Shown here in pieces: positions 1-7,366 of a stretch of 11,214 bases of DNA. The stretch's first letter is position 1; every line of letters starts with the position of its first letter. Made by a program: the position numbers and the translations under genes. The notes beneath the pieces were generated by a model that was given only the letters and a program-made list of their open reading frames with translations, searched no databases and had not been told where the DNA came from. Origin of the DNA: Treponema sp. (GTDB lineage: Bacteria; Spirochaetota; Spirochaetia; Treponematales; Breznakiellaceae); contig JAITRD010000252.1 of NCBI GenBank assembly GCA_031288575.1, forward strand, positions 1 through 11,214, written 5' to 3'.

Positions 1-340
1 CGGGAAGAAAGCGGGAATTTTCCTGGGCCAGGGCCCTGCGGCGTTTCAGTACCGCCAAATGGGATTCCACCCCCAGGGCCTTTTTTTCAAGCCGGTCCAG
101 GAGGCCGCTGAGGCGCTCAGGATTTTCCCGGGATTGGGCTAAAAGGGCATCATATTCCCGCAGGTCCCGGTAAAAGGTATCCTCCCTGGCGGCTATGCCC
201 TGGGAAGGGAACAGGCTGACCCCGGAATAAAGGCTGATCAGAATAAGCCCGCCGCAGAGAAGGAAGACCAAGAACAGGCCCCCCAGGCATACATGCCTAA
301 GGGATATCCGGGGCAGGGGCAGCCGGAAAGAAGGGGGCAT
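1..340 (-). CDS. Single-pass membrane protein of unknown function (C-terminus beyond window)
   Basis: I do not recognise this protein. The visible 113 residues begin at an ATG whose A is also the last base of the nusB stop (TAATG), with an AGGAGG Shine-Dalgarno about six bases upstream inside the end of nusB, so the start is well supported. The first 16 residues are short and basic (arginines 6, 11 and 15). One hydrophobic helix follows, about residues 17-38. The rest is helical and strongly charged (about 52-113, many Glu, Arg, Leu), consistent with a coiled or helical bundle outside the membrane. The arginine-rich N-terminus suggests N-in topology. It is cotranscribed and translationally coupled with nusB, but that says little about its job. 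From memory, T. pallidum also has a hypothetical gene beside nusB. The gene continues left of base 1. It is confidently a gene; its function is unknown. Confidence 0.85.
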   Translation of the reverse strand, partial: MPPSFRLPLPRISLRHVCLGGLFLVFLLCGGLILISLYSGVSLFPSQGIAAREDTFYRDLREYDALLAQSRENPERLSGLLDRLEKKALGVESHLAVLKRRRALAQENSRFLP

Positions 341-801
341 TATCCCGCCTCCTTGGGCTTTTGCAGGGTTTTGCGGATGCTGTCGAGGACTCCGTTGACA
401 AAGCGGTAGGAGTCGTCGGTGCCGAATTCCTTGGAGATGCCGATAGCTTCGTTAATAACGATGGAAGGGGGGATATCAGCTTGATACATCAGGGTATAGG
501 TGCTCATCCTGAGAACGGCAAGATCTACCCGGTTTACCCGGGAAAAATCCCAGTTTTTAAGGTGTTCCCGGATCATATTATCTATGGCTTTAATGTTTTC
601 AACGGTGCCAAGGATTAATAGCCGGGAAAAATCCGAAATATCCTGATCCAGCCGGGCCAGTTTTTCACATCCAATCCAGGAAAAATCCAATAAATTCCCC
701 GGAACCGGCGATTTTTCCTGGAGCCCCTGCCTCCTCCCCGCCGCTTCCCAGGAATAAAGCGCCTGAAAAGCCAGGATCCGGCCCTTTCTACGGGATGCCA
801 C
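340..801 (-). CDS. nusB: Transcription antitermination factor NusB
   Basis: NusB binds boxA RNA with NusE (ribosomal protein S10) and supports antitermination, chiefly on rRNA operons, in the cytoplasm. The 153 residues are a normal full length. The N-terminus carries the basic boxA-contacting start (SRRKGRILAFQALYSWE, about 3-19). The C-terminal half has the family signature: a W-x-F-x-R-V-x-x-VD-x-A-x-LR block at about 84-98, then IPPSIVINEAIGISKEFG (110-127) and the S-Y-R-FVNGVLD-I motif (131-142). The start is GTG at 801. No good Shine-Dalgarno precedes it, and the stop of the upstream foldase gene lies only five bases before it, so translation is probably coupled to that gene. There is no alternative Met until residue 78. 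The stop shares a base with the next gene's ATG. Identification is by the conserved motifs and is close to certain. Confidence 0.96.
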   Translation of the reverse strand: MASRRKGRILAFQALYSWEAAGRRQGLQEKSPVPGNLLDFSWIGCEKLARLDQDISDFSRLLILGTVENIKAIDNMIREHLKNWDFSRVNRVDLAVLRMSTYTLMYQADIPPSIVINEAIGISKEFGTDDSYRFVNGVLDSIRKTLQKPKEAG

Positions 802-806
802 GGCAG

Positions 807-1847
807 CTACCAGGCGAGGTTGTTTTCAAAAACTTGGAAGGGATTTCCCGCCCGTAATTCCGTAATCAGCTCCTCGCTTGCCTTGGCAAACACAGTCTGC
901 TGCCGCTGCTGGATTAGGGTCTCCCGAATATATTCCCGGACCGTCGCGCGGGATCCCAACTGGGCTATATCGTCCAAAAGAAGGTTTTTTTGCTCATAGG
1001 TTTCGGTTACTTTGATGATTTGATAGCCCCGGGGGCCCTCAATCAGCTTGGAAACCTCCCCCTGTTTGAGGGAAAAGGCGGTAGTGATGAATTCCGGCCC
1101 GACAACTTGCCGGGCCTCTTGATTCCGGGGGAGATACCCCCCGTCCCCGGACAGATACCCCGAATTGGGTATCTGCCCCCGGATAACCGCCTCGTCAAAT
1201 TTTGCCGCGCTGGAACCAATCTCCCGGACCAGGCGGTCCGCCAGTTCCTTTGCCTTGGTTTTTTCTTCCGCGTTGTTGTAGGGCACCTGGATCATGGAGA
1301 AACGGACCGTATCGGGCCGGACAAACTGGCTTTTGGAGAAGGTATAGGTATCGGCTATTTCCGCTTCCGTGGGGGCTTTGACCGATTCGAGGATGTTTTG
1401 TTTTTTGGCAAGAAGATATTTTTGAACGAGCATCTGCCTGCGGATCTGATCGCGGAAAACCGCCACGTCAAGGCCCGTCTCGTTCCTCACGGCAATGGCA
1501 AATTCGGCGTCTGTCGGCTGGCGGCCTATTTGTCCCACCATATCGTTTCTCAGTTGTTGAATTTGCTGATTGACCTCGTTATCGGATATGATGACCCGGT
1601 CCCGTTCGGCAGCCTGGAGGGCAAGTTTTTCATTAATCATGCCATCCAGCACCTGGCGCCGTTCCGTGGGATTCAAGGCCCGGCCCGCTATTTTTTCCAT
1701 CCGTTCAATTTCGGTACGGTATTGTTTTACCGTGATAGGTTCGCTTTTGGTTAAACGGACAATGGCGGCAGGCAGCAGGTCGTTTTGGGCAAACCCCGCA
1801 TTTGCCAAGAGGATAAAAAACACAAAAAAATAAATTGATCTTTTCAT
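807..1847 (-). CDS. Secreted SurA/PpiC-type peptidyl-prolyl isomerase (periplasmic foldase)
   Basis: A 346-residue parvulin-family protein expected to act as a chaperone or proline isomerase for exported envelope proteins in the periplasm. Residues 1-20 form a signal peptide (MKRS, a Phe/Leu-rich core, then AGFA before Q21), with no lipobox cysteine. Residues 35-150 are a charged helical SurA_N-like region with the typical phrase LDGMINEKLALQAAERDRV (67-85). The parvulin domain spans about 178-283 and includes the GDGGYLPRN segment (234-242), F253-TTAFSLKQGEVS (near 255-266) and GYQIIKV (274-280). A helical tail follows. I chose ATG 1847 because AAGGA lies five bases upstream. An ATG two codons earlier overlaps that Shine-Dalgarno. 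The frame is open to 2063, but that extension lies inside alaS and would bury the signal peptide. From memory, T. pallidum has a similar protein (Tpn39b) between alaS and nusB. Whether isomerase activity is retained cannot be judged here. Confidence 0.9.
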   Translation of the reverse strand: MKRSIYFFVFFILLANAGFAQNDLLPAAIVRLTKSEPITVKQYRTEIERMEKIAGRALNPTERRQVLDGMINEKLALQAAERDRVIISDNEVNQQIQQLRNDMVGQIGRQPTDAEFAIAVRNETGLDVAVFRDQIRRQMLVQKYLLAKKQNILESVKAPTEAEIADTYTFSKSQFVRPDTVRFSMIQVPYNNAEEKTKAKELADRLVREIGSSAAKFDEAVIRGQIPNSGYLSGDGGYLPRNQEARQVVGPEFITTAFSLKQGEVSKLIEGPRGYQIIKVTETYEQKNLLLDDIAQLGSRATVREYIRETLIQQRQQTVFAKASEELITELRAGNPFQVFENNLAW

Positions 1848-1886
1848 ATACATCCTTAATATATATACCAAACCATCTTCCCCCTT

Positions 1887-1903
1887 AAAAAGCAGGGCTT
1901 TTT
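1887..1903. repeat. Small hairpin in the 5' leader of the foldase gene
   Basis: AAAAAGC and GCTTTTT form a perfect seven-base inverted repeat around a three-base spacer. On the minus strand it lies after the alaS stop and about 40 bases before the foldase ATG, downstream of a possible promoter. It could be a weak alaS terminator, since its right arm ends in five T, or a leader element. The stem is mostly A-T pairs, so it may do nothing. Confidence 0.3.
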
Positions 1904-1928
1904 CTTTTAAAATTTTTATATTTCCTTT

Positions 1929-1957
1929 ATTATAGCCCATTCGGGAAAGTTTAGCTA
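1929..1957 (-). promoter_or_regulatory. Possible sigma-70 promoter for foldase-nusB unit
   Basis: The minus strand has an exact TATAAT at 1934-1929, preceded at 17 bases by a poor -35 (TAGCTA, 1957-1952) that overlaps the alaS stop codon. Transcription would start near 1922, giving a leader of about 75 bases before the foldase ATG. The perfect -10 in the 107-base gap after alaS supports separate expression of the foldase, nusB and membrane-protein genes, but readthrough from alaS is equally possible. Confidence 0.45.
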
Positions 1958-3742
1958 TTCCAGTACGGCCCGGATCCGGCGCACCCCCGCGGAGGAGGAT
2001 TGTTCCTTCTGAATGACGAATTTTCCCAGAAGCCCGGTCCGTTCCGCGTGGGGGCCGCCGCAAACTTCTTTGGAGAAATCTCCGATAGTATAGACCTTAA
2101 CCTGGGATTCATACTTTTCCCCAAAGAGCGCAATGGCCCCGGAAGCTTTGGCGGCATCCAGGCTCATAATTTCCATGGTAATTGGCAGGTCCCGTTTGAT
2201 TTGCTCGTTGACTATGGCTTGAACCTCTGCTATTTCTCCGGGGGTCATGGGGGCGCCGTGGGAAAAATCAAAACGCATCCGCTCGGCGGTGATATTGGAC
2301 CCCCTCTGGGCGACATGATCCCCCAAAACCTTGCGGAGGGCCTGGTGGAGCAGGTGGGTGGCGGTATGGTACTTGACCGCCATTTCTCCCTGGTCGCCCA
2401 GGCCTCCCTTAAAGACCTGCTCGCTCCCGGTCCGGGAAAGCTCCTGATGCTTTTTAAAGGCCTCCTCGAATTCGGCCCGGTTAACCGCCATCCCCTGTTC
2501 CGCCGCCAGTTCCTCGGTAAGTTCAATAGGGAAACCGTAGGTGTCGTAAAGCTTAAAAGCCAGACGGCCGGGCATGATCCTGCGGGGATCCTTTAAAAGA
2601 TTGGGAAGGAGTTTTTCAAATTCATGCTCCCCCTTTTGCAGGGTTTCCAGGAATTTTTGTTCTTCCCTGTTGAGTTCTTCCAGGATGTAGGAACGGTTGT
2701 CCCGAAGCTCCGGGTAGGGGCCGCAAAATTCCTCTATTATCACTGCGGCGATAGGGGAGAGGAGGGGGCTTTCCATGCCGAGTTTACGGCCGTGCCGTAC
2801 CGCCCGGCGTATGAGCCGCCGCAGCACATATCCGGCCCCCACGTTGGAGGGGCTTACCGCCCTGGGGTCCCCTAAAATAAAGACCGATGAACGGATATGA
2901 TCGCTTATAATCCGGACCGATTTATCCTTTTCCCCGTCGGAGCCGTAGGCATAGGAAGAAGCCCTTTCCACCGCGGAGATGATGGGGGCGAAAATCTCCG
3001 TGTCGTAGACCGATTTTTTGCCGTTAAGGGTGGTTATGGTCCGCTCGATGCCCATGCCGGTATCCACGCAGGTACGGGTTAAGGGTTCGTAGACCCCTTC
3101 GGCGGTTTTATTGTACTGCATGAACACATCATTCCAGATTTCAAGCCATTTCCCGCAGGAACAGCCCGGCTCACAGTCCGGCCCGCAGGGCTCGGTTCCC
3201 ATATCGATGAACATCTCCGAATCCGGCCCGCAGGGGCCTGTCGCGCCGGCGGGCCCCCACCAGTTGTCCGAACGGGGCCGGTAGGCTATCCGGTCTTCGG
3301 GAATGCCCAAACGTTTCCAAACCGCGGCGGATTCCTCGTCCCGGGGAACCGAATCATCCCCCTCAAATACCGTAACCCCCAGCTTGTCCCTGGGGATGCC
3401 CAGCCACCGGGGGGAGGTGAGGAACTCATAGCTCATTTCGATGGCCCCGGCCTTAAAATAATCCCCCAAAGACCAGTTGCCGAGCATCTCAAAAAAGGTC
3501 AGGTGGCTCGGATCCCCCACGGCGTCGATATCGCCGGTACGGATGCATTTTTGGCAATCAACTAAACGTTTTCCCGCGGGATGCTCCTCCCCCAGAAGGT
3601 AGGGGACCAGGGGATGCATCCCGGCGGTGGTAAAAAGCACGGTGGGATCATTGTCCGGAAGCAGGGATTTTCCCTGAATTTGGGCATGGCCCTTGGATAT
3701 AAAAAATTCTATATATTTGGCGCGAAGTTCGTGGGCGTTCAT
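1955..3742 (-). CDS. alaS: Alanyl-tRNA synthetase, short spirochaetal form
   Basis: AlaS is the class II synthetase that charges tRNA(Ala) and hydrolyses mischarged Ser- or Gly-tRNA(Ala). The catalytic core occupies about 1-250 (LRAKYIEFFISKGH near 6-19, TAGMHPLVPYLLGEEHP 39-55, the F-FEMLGNWSLGDYFK block 83-97, DTGMGIERTITTLNG 227-241). The tRNA-recognition region follows (SDHIRSS 280-286, YVLRRLIRRAVRHGRKLG 305-322). The editing domain keeps all four zinc ligands: H459 and H463 in HTATH, and C561 and H565 in CGGPH. The protein ends at residue 595, right after the editing domain, so the C-Ala dimerisation domain of the usual roughly 870-residue enzyme is missing. This shortening is known in spirochaetes and is not a local truncation: the end is clean and the next gene follows 107 bases later. 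A cysteine cluster at C186, C190, C194 and C196 replaces the usual loop and could bind metal. The start is ATG 3742, apparently leaderless. Confidence 0.98.
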   Translation of the reverse strand: MNAHELRAKYIEFFISKGHAQIQGKSLLPDNDPTVLFTTAGMHPLVPYLLGEEHPAGKRLVDCQKCIRTGDIDAVGDPSHLTFFEMLGNWSLGDYFKAGAIEMSYEFLTSPRWLGIPRDKLGVTVFEGDDSVPRDEESAAVWKRLGIPEDRIAYRPRSDNWWGPAGATGPCGPDSEMFIDMGTEPCGPDCEPGCSCGKWLEIWNDVFMQYNKTAEGVYEPLTRTCVDTGMGIERTITTLNGKKSVYDTEIFAPIISAVERASSYAYGSDGEKDKSVRIISDHIRSSVFILGDPRAVSPSNVGAGYVLRRLIRRAVRHGRKLGMESPLLSPIAAVIIEEFCGPYPELRDNRSYILEELNREEQKFLETLQKGEHEFEKLLPNLLKDPRRIMPGRLAFKLYDTYGFPIELTEELAAEQGMAVNRAEFEEAFKKHQELSRTGSEQVFKGGLGDQGEMAVKYHTATHLLHQALRKVLGDHVAQRGSNITAERMRFDFSHGAPMTPGEIAEVQAIVNEQIKRDLPITMEIMSLDAAKASGAIALFGEKYESQVKVYTIGDFSKEVCGGPHAERTGLLGKFVIQKEQSSSAGVRRIRAVLE

Positions 3743-3748
3743 GACAAA

Positions 3749-3777
3749 ATAGTAGGGAACCGGGGCGGTCTTGTCAA
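3749..3777 (-). promoter_or_regulatory. Near-consensus sigma-70 promoter of alaS, predicted leaderless
   Basis: On the minus strand an exact TTGACA (3777-3772) is followed after exactly 17 bases by TACTAT (3754-3749). Only six bases separate the -10 box from the alaS ATG (3742-3740), so the expected start of transcription falls on or next to the A of ATG. There is no Shine-Dalgarno before alaS. Together these predict a leaderless mRNA. The promoter starts 31 bases after the stop of the upstream ABC gene. Confidence 0.82.
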
Positions 3778-3808
3778 CGCATGGATAATGTCAGGCTTTG
3801 AAGCCGCC

Positions 3809-5572
3809 CTATTCATTTTGAAACCGGTTTGTTTTATAAAAATTTTTATAGTATCCGCCTAAAGCTAAAAGTTCCCGGTGGCTGCCTTCTTCCACAATGC
3901 GGCCCTTCTCAAAAACGATTATCCGGTCCGCGTCTTTCACGGTATTGAGGCGGTGGGCAATGGTGATAACCGTCGCTTTATCCATCAGGGGTTTCAGGTT
4001 TTTATATATTTCACCCTCCGTTGTACTGTCCAGTGAGGAAGCGGGCTCATCTAAAAGCAGCAGGGGAGCGCCTTTTAGTACGGCCCGGGCAATGGCGATG
4101 CGCTGCCGCTGGCCCCCTGAAATCTGCGATCCCTGTTCGCCGATAAGCGTCTCATATCCATTGGGCAGGGACTGGATAAAATCATGGATACCCGCCGTTC
4201 TGGCGGCAGCAACAATTTCTTCCCGGGAAGCTCCCGGTTTGCCGTAGCCGATGTTCACGCCGATGGTGTCATCGAAAACGGTACATTCCTGGGGCACATA
4301 GGAGGACAGGGCGCGGATATCCCCCAGGCTAAGACGGGCCGTGGGGGCGCCGAAAAGGGTAATGCTCCCCTCAGCCGGTTCATAGAGGGCTTCCAGCAGT
4401 TTCACCAGGGTGGACTTTCCGCTGCCCGAACTTCCCGCCAGGACGATATGCTCCCCCCGGCTTATTTGCAGGGAAACCCGGTCCAGGGCCTTAGTCCCGT
4501 CAGGATAGATAAAGGTAAGATCCCGGATATCTACCGCAAGGTCATGGTTCAGGCCGGGGGTGACGGTGCTGGGCCTGTCAAGTTCAGGCTTTTTGTCCAG
4601 AATTTCAAAAACCCGCGAAGCCGCTACCAAAGAGGGCTGGATCAGCAATAAAAAGGAACTTCCCGAGAGGGTTGCGTTTGCCATCACTCCCATAAGACTC
4701 GCGGCGTATACGTTGACCGCCAAATCCTGGCCGGCCTTCAATCCGAAGCTTATCCCCAAAAGAAAGGCAACGGCCTGGGCGGAAAATACGAACAGATCAA
4801 TTGTGCCGTAGGAAAGGCCGTTCATAAAACGGAACTTGATGCGCCTTTTCATAATCTGCCGGCAAAGGGCCTCAAATTTTCGCCCCAGAATTTCCGTTAA
4901 AAGGAATAAACGGATGATGCTCCTGCCCCGCAGCGCTTCAAGCAGAAAATTCGCCGAAACCGAGACCTGCTCCCGGGCATCCCGTTCCAGCCTCCGTACA
5001 TAGGGATTAAGCTGGACGGCCAGCAAAAAACAGACGCCGTTGTAGGCAAGGCTTATTAGGGCGATACGCCAATCGGTAATCAGCAAAAGCGCCAGGCTTA
5101 CCGAAAGGACGCTGACAAAGCGTATGAGGGATACTATGGCGAAGGACTGGAATACCGAGGCTGTCCGTTCCGTATCGTTTGTCAGCCGGGTTACCATGTC
5201 TCCGGTCCTGTTTTCTCCCGCCTCGGCAAGGCTCAAATTCTGGAGATGGGCAAAGACGCCGCGGCGCAGTTCCTTTGCGCCGTAGGAACTGCCGATTCCC
5301 TGTAAGTATTTGCCCAGGGCTGCTGCCGGCGCCAGAACCAGCAGCAGGAAAAACAATATGACGGCAAACCGCACCGTGTTTTCCTCCGCCTCTTTGGTTA
5401 CCAGCAGGACGAGCTGCCGGTTAAGGACCGGCGCGGCAAACAATGCCCCCATCTCGGACAGGGTGAGCAATACCCCGAGGAAGTATGTTTTCCGCATGGG
5501 CCCCATATATTCCGCCGTGCGCCGCAGAAGGGACAGGGCCTTGCGGAATCCCAATTGCTTAGGAGGAGGCAT
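3809..5572 (-). CDS. ABC exporter half-transporter, second subunit (membrane-ATPase fusion)
   Basis: A 587-residue type I ABC exporter half-unit of the MsbA/MDR type, with an N-terminal six-helix membrane domain (hydrophobic stretches about 30-50, 68-90, 145-165, 168-188, 257-277 and 288-310) and a C-terminal ATPase. The ATPase has Walker A GSSGSGKST (380-388), Q-loop Q428, signature ISGGQRQR (484-491), Walker B LLLLDE (504-509) with catalytic E509, and switch H540, so its ATP site residues look intact. It lacks an N-terminal C39 peptidase domain, so it is not a bacteriocin-processing exporter. The ATG at 5572 overlaps the end of the preceding ABC gene by 14 bases. A GGAGG nine bases upstream, inside that gene, supports this start and translational coupling. 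With its neighbour it should form a heterodimer. The substrate cannot be read from sequence; a lipid-linked glycan or glycolipid is plausible because a glycosyltransferase leads the operon. Confidence 0.93.
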   Translation of the reverse strand: MPPPKQLGFRKALSLLRRTAEYMGPMRKTYFLGVLLTLSEMGALFAAPVLNRQLVLLVTKEAEENTVRFAVILFFLLLVLAPAAALGKYLQGIGSSYGAKELRRGVFAHLQNLSLAEAGENRTGDMVTRLTNDTERTASVFQSFAIVSLIRFVSVLSVSLALLLITDWRIALISLAYNGVCFLLAVQLNPYVRRLERDAREQVSVSANFLLEALRGRSIIRLFLLTEILGRKFEALCRQIMKRRIKFRFMNGLSYGTIDLFVFSAQAVAFLLGISFGLKAGQDLAVNVYAASLMGVMANATLSGSSFLLLIQPSLVAASRVFEILDKKPELDRPSTVTPGLNHDLAVDIRDLTFIYPDGTKALDRVSLQISRGEHIVLAGSSGSGKSTLVKLLEALYEPAEGSITLFGAPTARLSLGDIRALSSYVPQECTVFDDTIGVNIGYGKPGASREEIVAAARTAGIHDFIQSLPNGYETLIGEQGSQISGGQRQRIAIARAVLKGAPLLLLDEPASSLDSTTEGEIYKNLKPLMDKATVITIAHRLNTVKDADRIIVFEKGRIVEEGSHRELLALGGYYKNFYKTNRFQNE

Positions 5573-7340
5573 CGGAAAGGCCCTCCATCAAGGGCAGCAA
5601 ACCCTGTTGGCGGCACATCTCATAATAATAAGCCTTTGCCGCAAGTAAATCCGCCGGAGAGCCTTCCTCCACAATGCGTCCCTTGTCCATGCAGTATATA
5701 TAATCCAGGTTTTTGGTAACCGCCAAACGGTGGGCTACCACAACGGCCGCCCGGCCTTCCAGCAGGGGTTCCATGGCTTTTTGTACCTCCGCTTCGGTAA
5801 CGGCATCCAGGGCGGAACTGGCCTCGTCAAGAAAAACAAGCCGGGCGTTTTTAAGCATTGCCCGGGCAATGGCGATACGCTGCCTCTGGCCCCCCGAAAG
5901 CCGCCCGCCGAATTCTCCCGCCTGGGTATAAATCCCTTCGGGCATGGCGGCAATCTCCGCCGAAAGCCTGGCATTGTCTATCGCCTGTGCCACCTCTTTT
6001 TCCTCCGCGCCGGGTCTTCCATAAAGGACGTTTTCATAGATGCTGGTATCAAATATGACCGCGTCCTGGGCTACCAGAGCAATTTCTTTACGCAGGGTCT
6101 CAAGCTTCAAGGTTTCCGCGGGCTGCCCGAAAAGGGTAAGTTTCCCCCGGACCGGGCGGTAAAAACCGCATATCAGCTTGACCAGGGTGCTTTTCCCGCA
6201 CCCGCTGGGGCCGATAATGCCGATCCTTTGATTCCGGCCCAGTTTCAGGTTTATGCCCTCAAGAAGGGGTTCTCCTTCCGTATAAGAAAAGGCTACATCC
6301 TCTAAAACGGCTATATCCCCGTCAAAATCCAGGGATTCGGAACTTCCCTCCAACTCGGGGGGAATATCGAAGACATCGTACAAACGCTGGGACATGGCAA
6401 GGGCCTGATTATAGCTGCTGATCATCCGGTCAATGTCTCCCAGTACCTCGGCGATCAGGGCCCCGACGGCGATAAAGGAGAGCATACGCCCGACCGAAAG
6501 CAGATCGCGGTAAACCAGGAAGGTGCCGAAAACAAAGAGTACCATTATTTGCAAAAGCGATGAAAACTGCTTCACCAGGTTCATGCGGCTGTTTACCTTT
6601 TCTGTCATAACCGCCTGTTTATAGGCCGCTTCCGTGGACAGGGCGAATTTTCTGTTTATGTCCTCTTGCAGCCCGAATGATTTTACCGTGGCGATTCCGG
6701 TTAAGGCCCCCACCGCAAGGTTCATGGCTTTGCCGGTGGCCTGGGAAAGCAATTTCCGCTGATTCTGAATAGGATCCCCCATGGCCTTTACCAGCCAGAT
6801 AGACAGGGGCAGGATAAGGAGATAGGCAGCCGCCAACTGCCAGGAGAGGGCGATACAGCCGCTTATGCCTATTGTTAGCTGTACAATATAGCGGGCAATA
6901 TGGGAAAAATTTTCGGAAATAGAATTACATAACTGTTCCGCGTCGGAGTTGATCCGCAGGGCGGTGTCGCCGGAACGCTGGGTTTTCTCCAGAGCCGCGG
7001 TATCGCCCCTGGTCAGGGCGGTAAAGGCCCGCATCCGGATATTCAAAAACATCTTTTCTGTCGTCTTGCCCAGGATAAAAAAATGGACCGGCATTTTTAC
7101 CGCATCCAGAAACACAAAGAGCAGCGTCATCGCCGCCGCAAGCCCCATGGCTTGAAACTGCCCGGATACCGCCGCGTCAACCGTATTGCCCCAGAACAGG
7201 GCGCCGAGCAATTTGAACAGGGCGGATAAACCGGAGCTTAGGGCAAGGACGGAAAGGCCCGGCCATTGGGCCCGGCTGTCCAGAAAAATCCGCGCGAGGG
7301 GGCTTCTGGGTTTCCGCGATTTTATTTTACCGGTACTCAT
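5559..7340 (-). CDS. ABC exporter half-transporter, first subunit (membrane-ATPase fusion)
   Basis: A 593-residue half-transporter with a six-helix ABC exporter membrane domain (hydrophobic stretches about 29-50, 64-85, 148-165, 168-186, 260-278 and 285-302) fused to an ATPase domain. Visible motifs are Walker A GPSGCGKST (377-385), Q-loop Q425, signature LSGGQRQR (481-488), Walker B LVFLDE (501-506) with E506, and H537. All are consensus, so unlike many heterodimeric exporters neither partner shows an obviously degenerate site. The start ATG 7340 has AGAAGG a few bases upstream. It lies 26 bases after the glycosyltransferase stop and overlaps the second subunit by 14 bases, which indicates one operon and a heterodimer. 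It shares overall plan but little linear sequence with the second subunit, so the pair is not a recent duplication. It probably exports a hydrophobic or glycosylated compound across the inner membrane. The specificity is unknown. Confidence 0.93.
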   Translation of the reverse strand: MSTGKIKSRKPRSPLARIFLDSRAQWPGLSVLALSSGLSALFKLLGALFWGNTVDAAVSGQFQAMGLAAAMTLLFVFLDAVKMPVHFFILGKTTEKMFLNIRMRAFTALTRGDTAALEKTQRSGDTALRINSDAEQLCNSISENFSHIARYIVQLTIGISGCIALSWQLAAAYLLILPLSIWLVKAMGDPIQNQRKLLSQATGKAMNLAVGALTGIATVKSFGLQEDINRKFALSTEAAYKQAVMTEKVNSRMNLVKQFSSLLQIMVLFVFGTFLVYRDLLSVGRMLSFIAVGALIAEVLGDIDRMISSYNQALAMSQRLYDVFDIPPELEGSSESLDFDGDIAVLEDVAFSYTEGEPLLEGINLKLGRNQRIGIIGPSGCGKSTLVKLICGFYRPVRGKLTLFGQPAETLKLETLRKEIALVAQDAVIFDTSIYENVLYGRPGAEEKEVAQAIDNARLSAEIAAMPEGIYTQAGEFGGRLSGGQRQRIAIARAMLKNARLVFLDEASSALDAVTEAEVQKAMEPLLEGRAAVVVAHRLAVTKNLDYIYCMDKGRIVEEGSPADLLAAKAYYYEMCRQQGLLPLMEGLSDASS

Positions 7341-7366
7341 AAGCCTTCTTTAACCAGAGGAATTGG

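Noticed and set aside
541..688. Three exact copies of GGAAAAATCC (541-550, 625-634, 679-688) on the plus strand
   Set aside because: All encode Asp-Phe-Ser within nusB. At least the WDFSR copy is a conserved part of the family, so coincidence plus codon bias is enough.
1848..2063. A 72-residue N-terminal extension of the foldase frame
   Set aside because: It lies inside alaS and the gap, would place the signal peptide internally, and has no ribosome site. ATG 1847 has both a Shine-Dalgarno and the signal peptide.
990..2596. Long plus-strand open frames at 990-1754 and 2000-2596, with similar ones at 4184-4651, 5730-6305 and 8807-9472
   Set aside because: They lie opposite clearly identified minus-strand genes, contain no recognisable domains, and reflect the codon bias of the true genes.
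3790..3811. GGCTTCAAAGCC hairpin just after the second ABC gene as a terminator
   Set aside because: The stem is only four to five bases and no T run follows on the minus strand.
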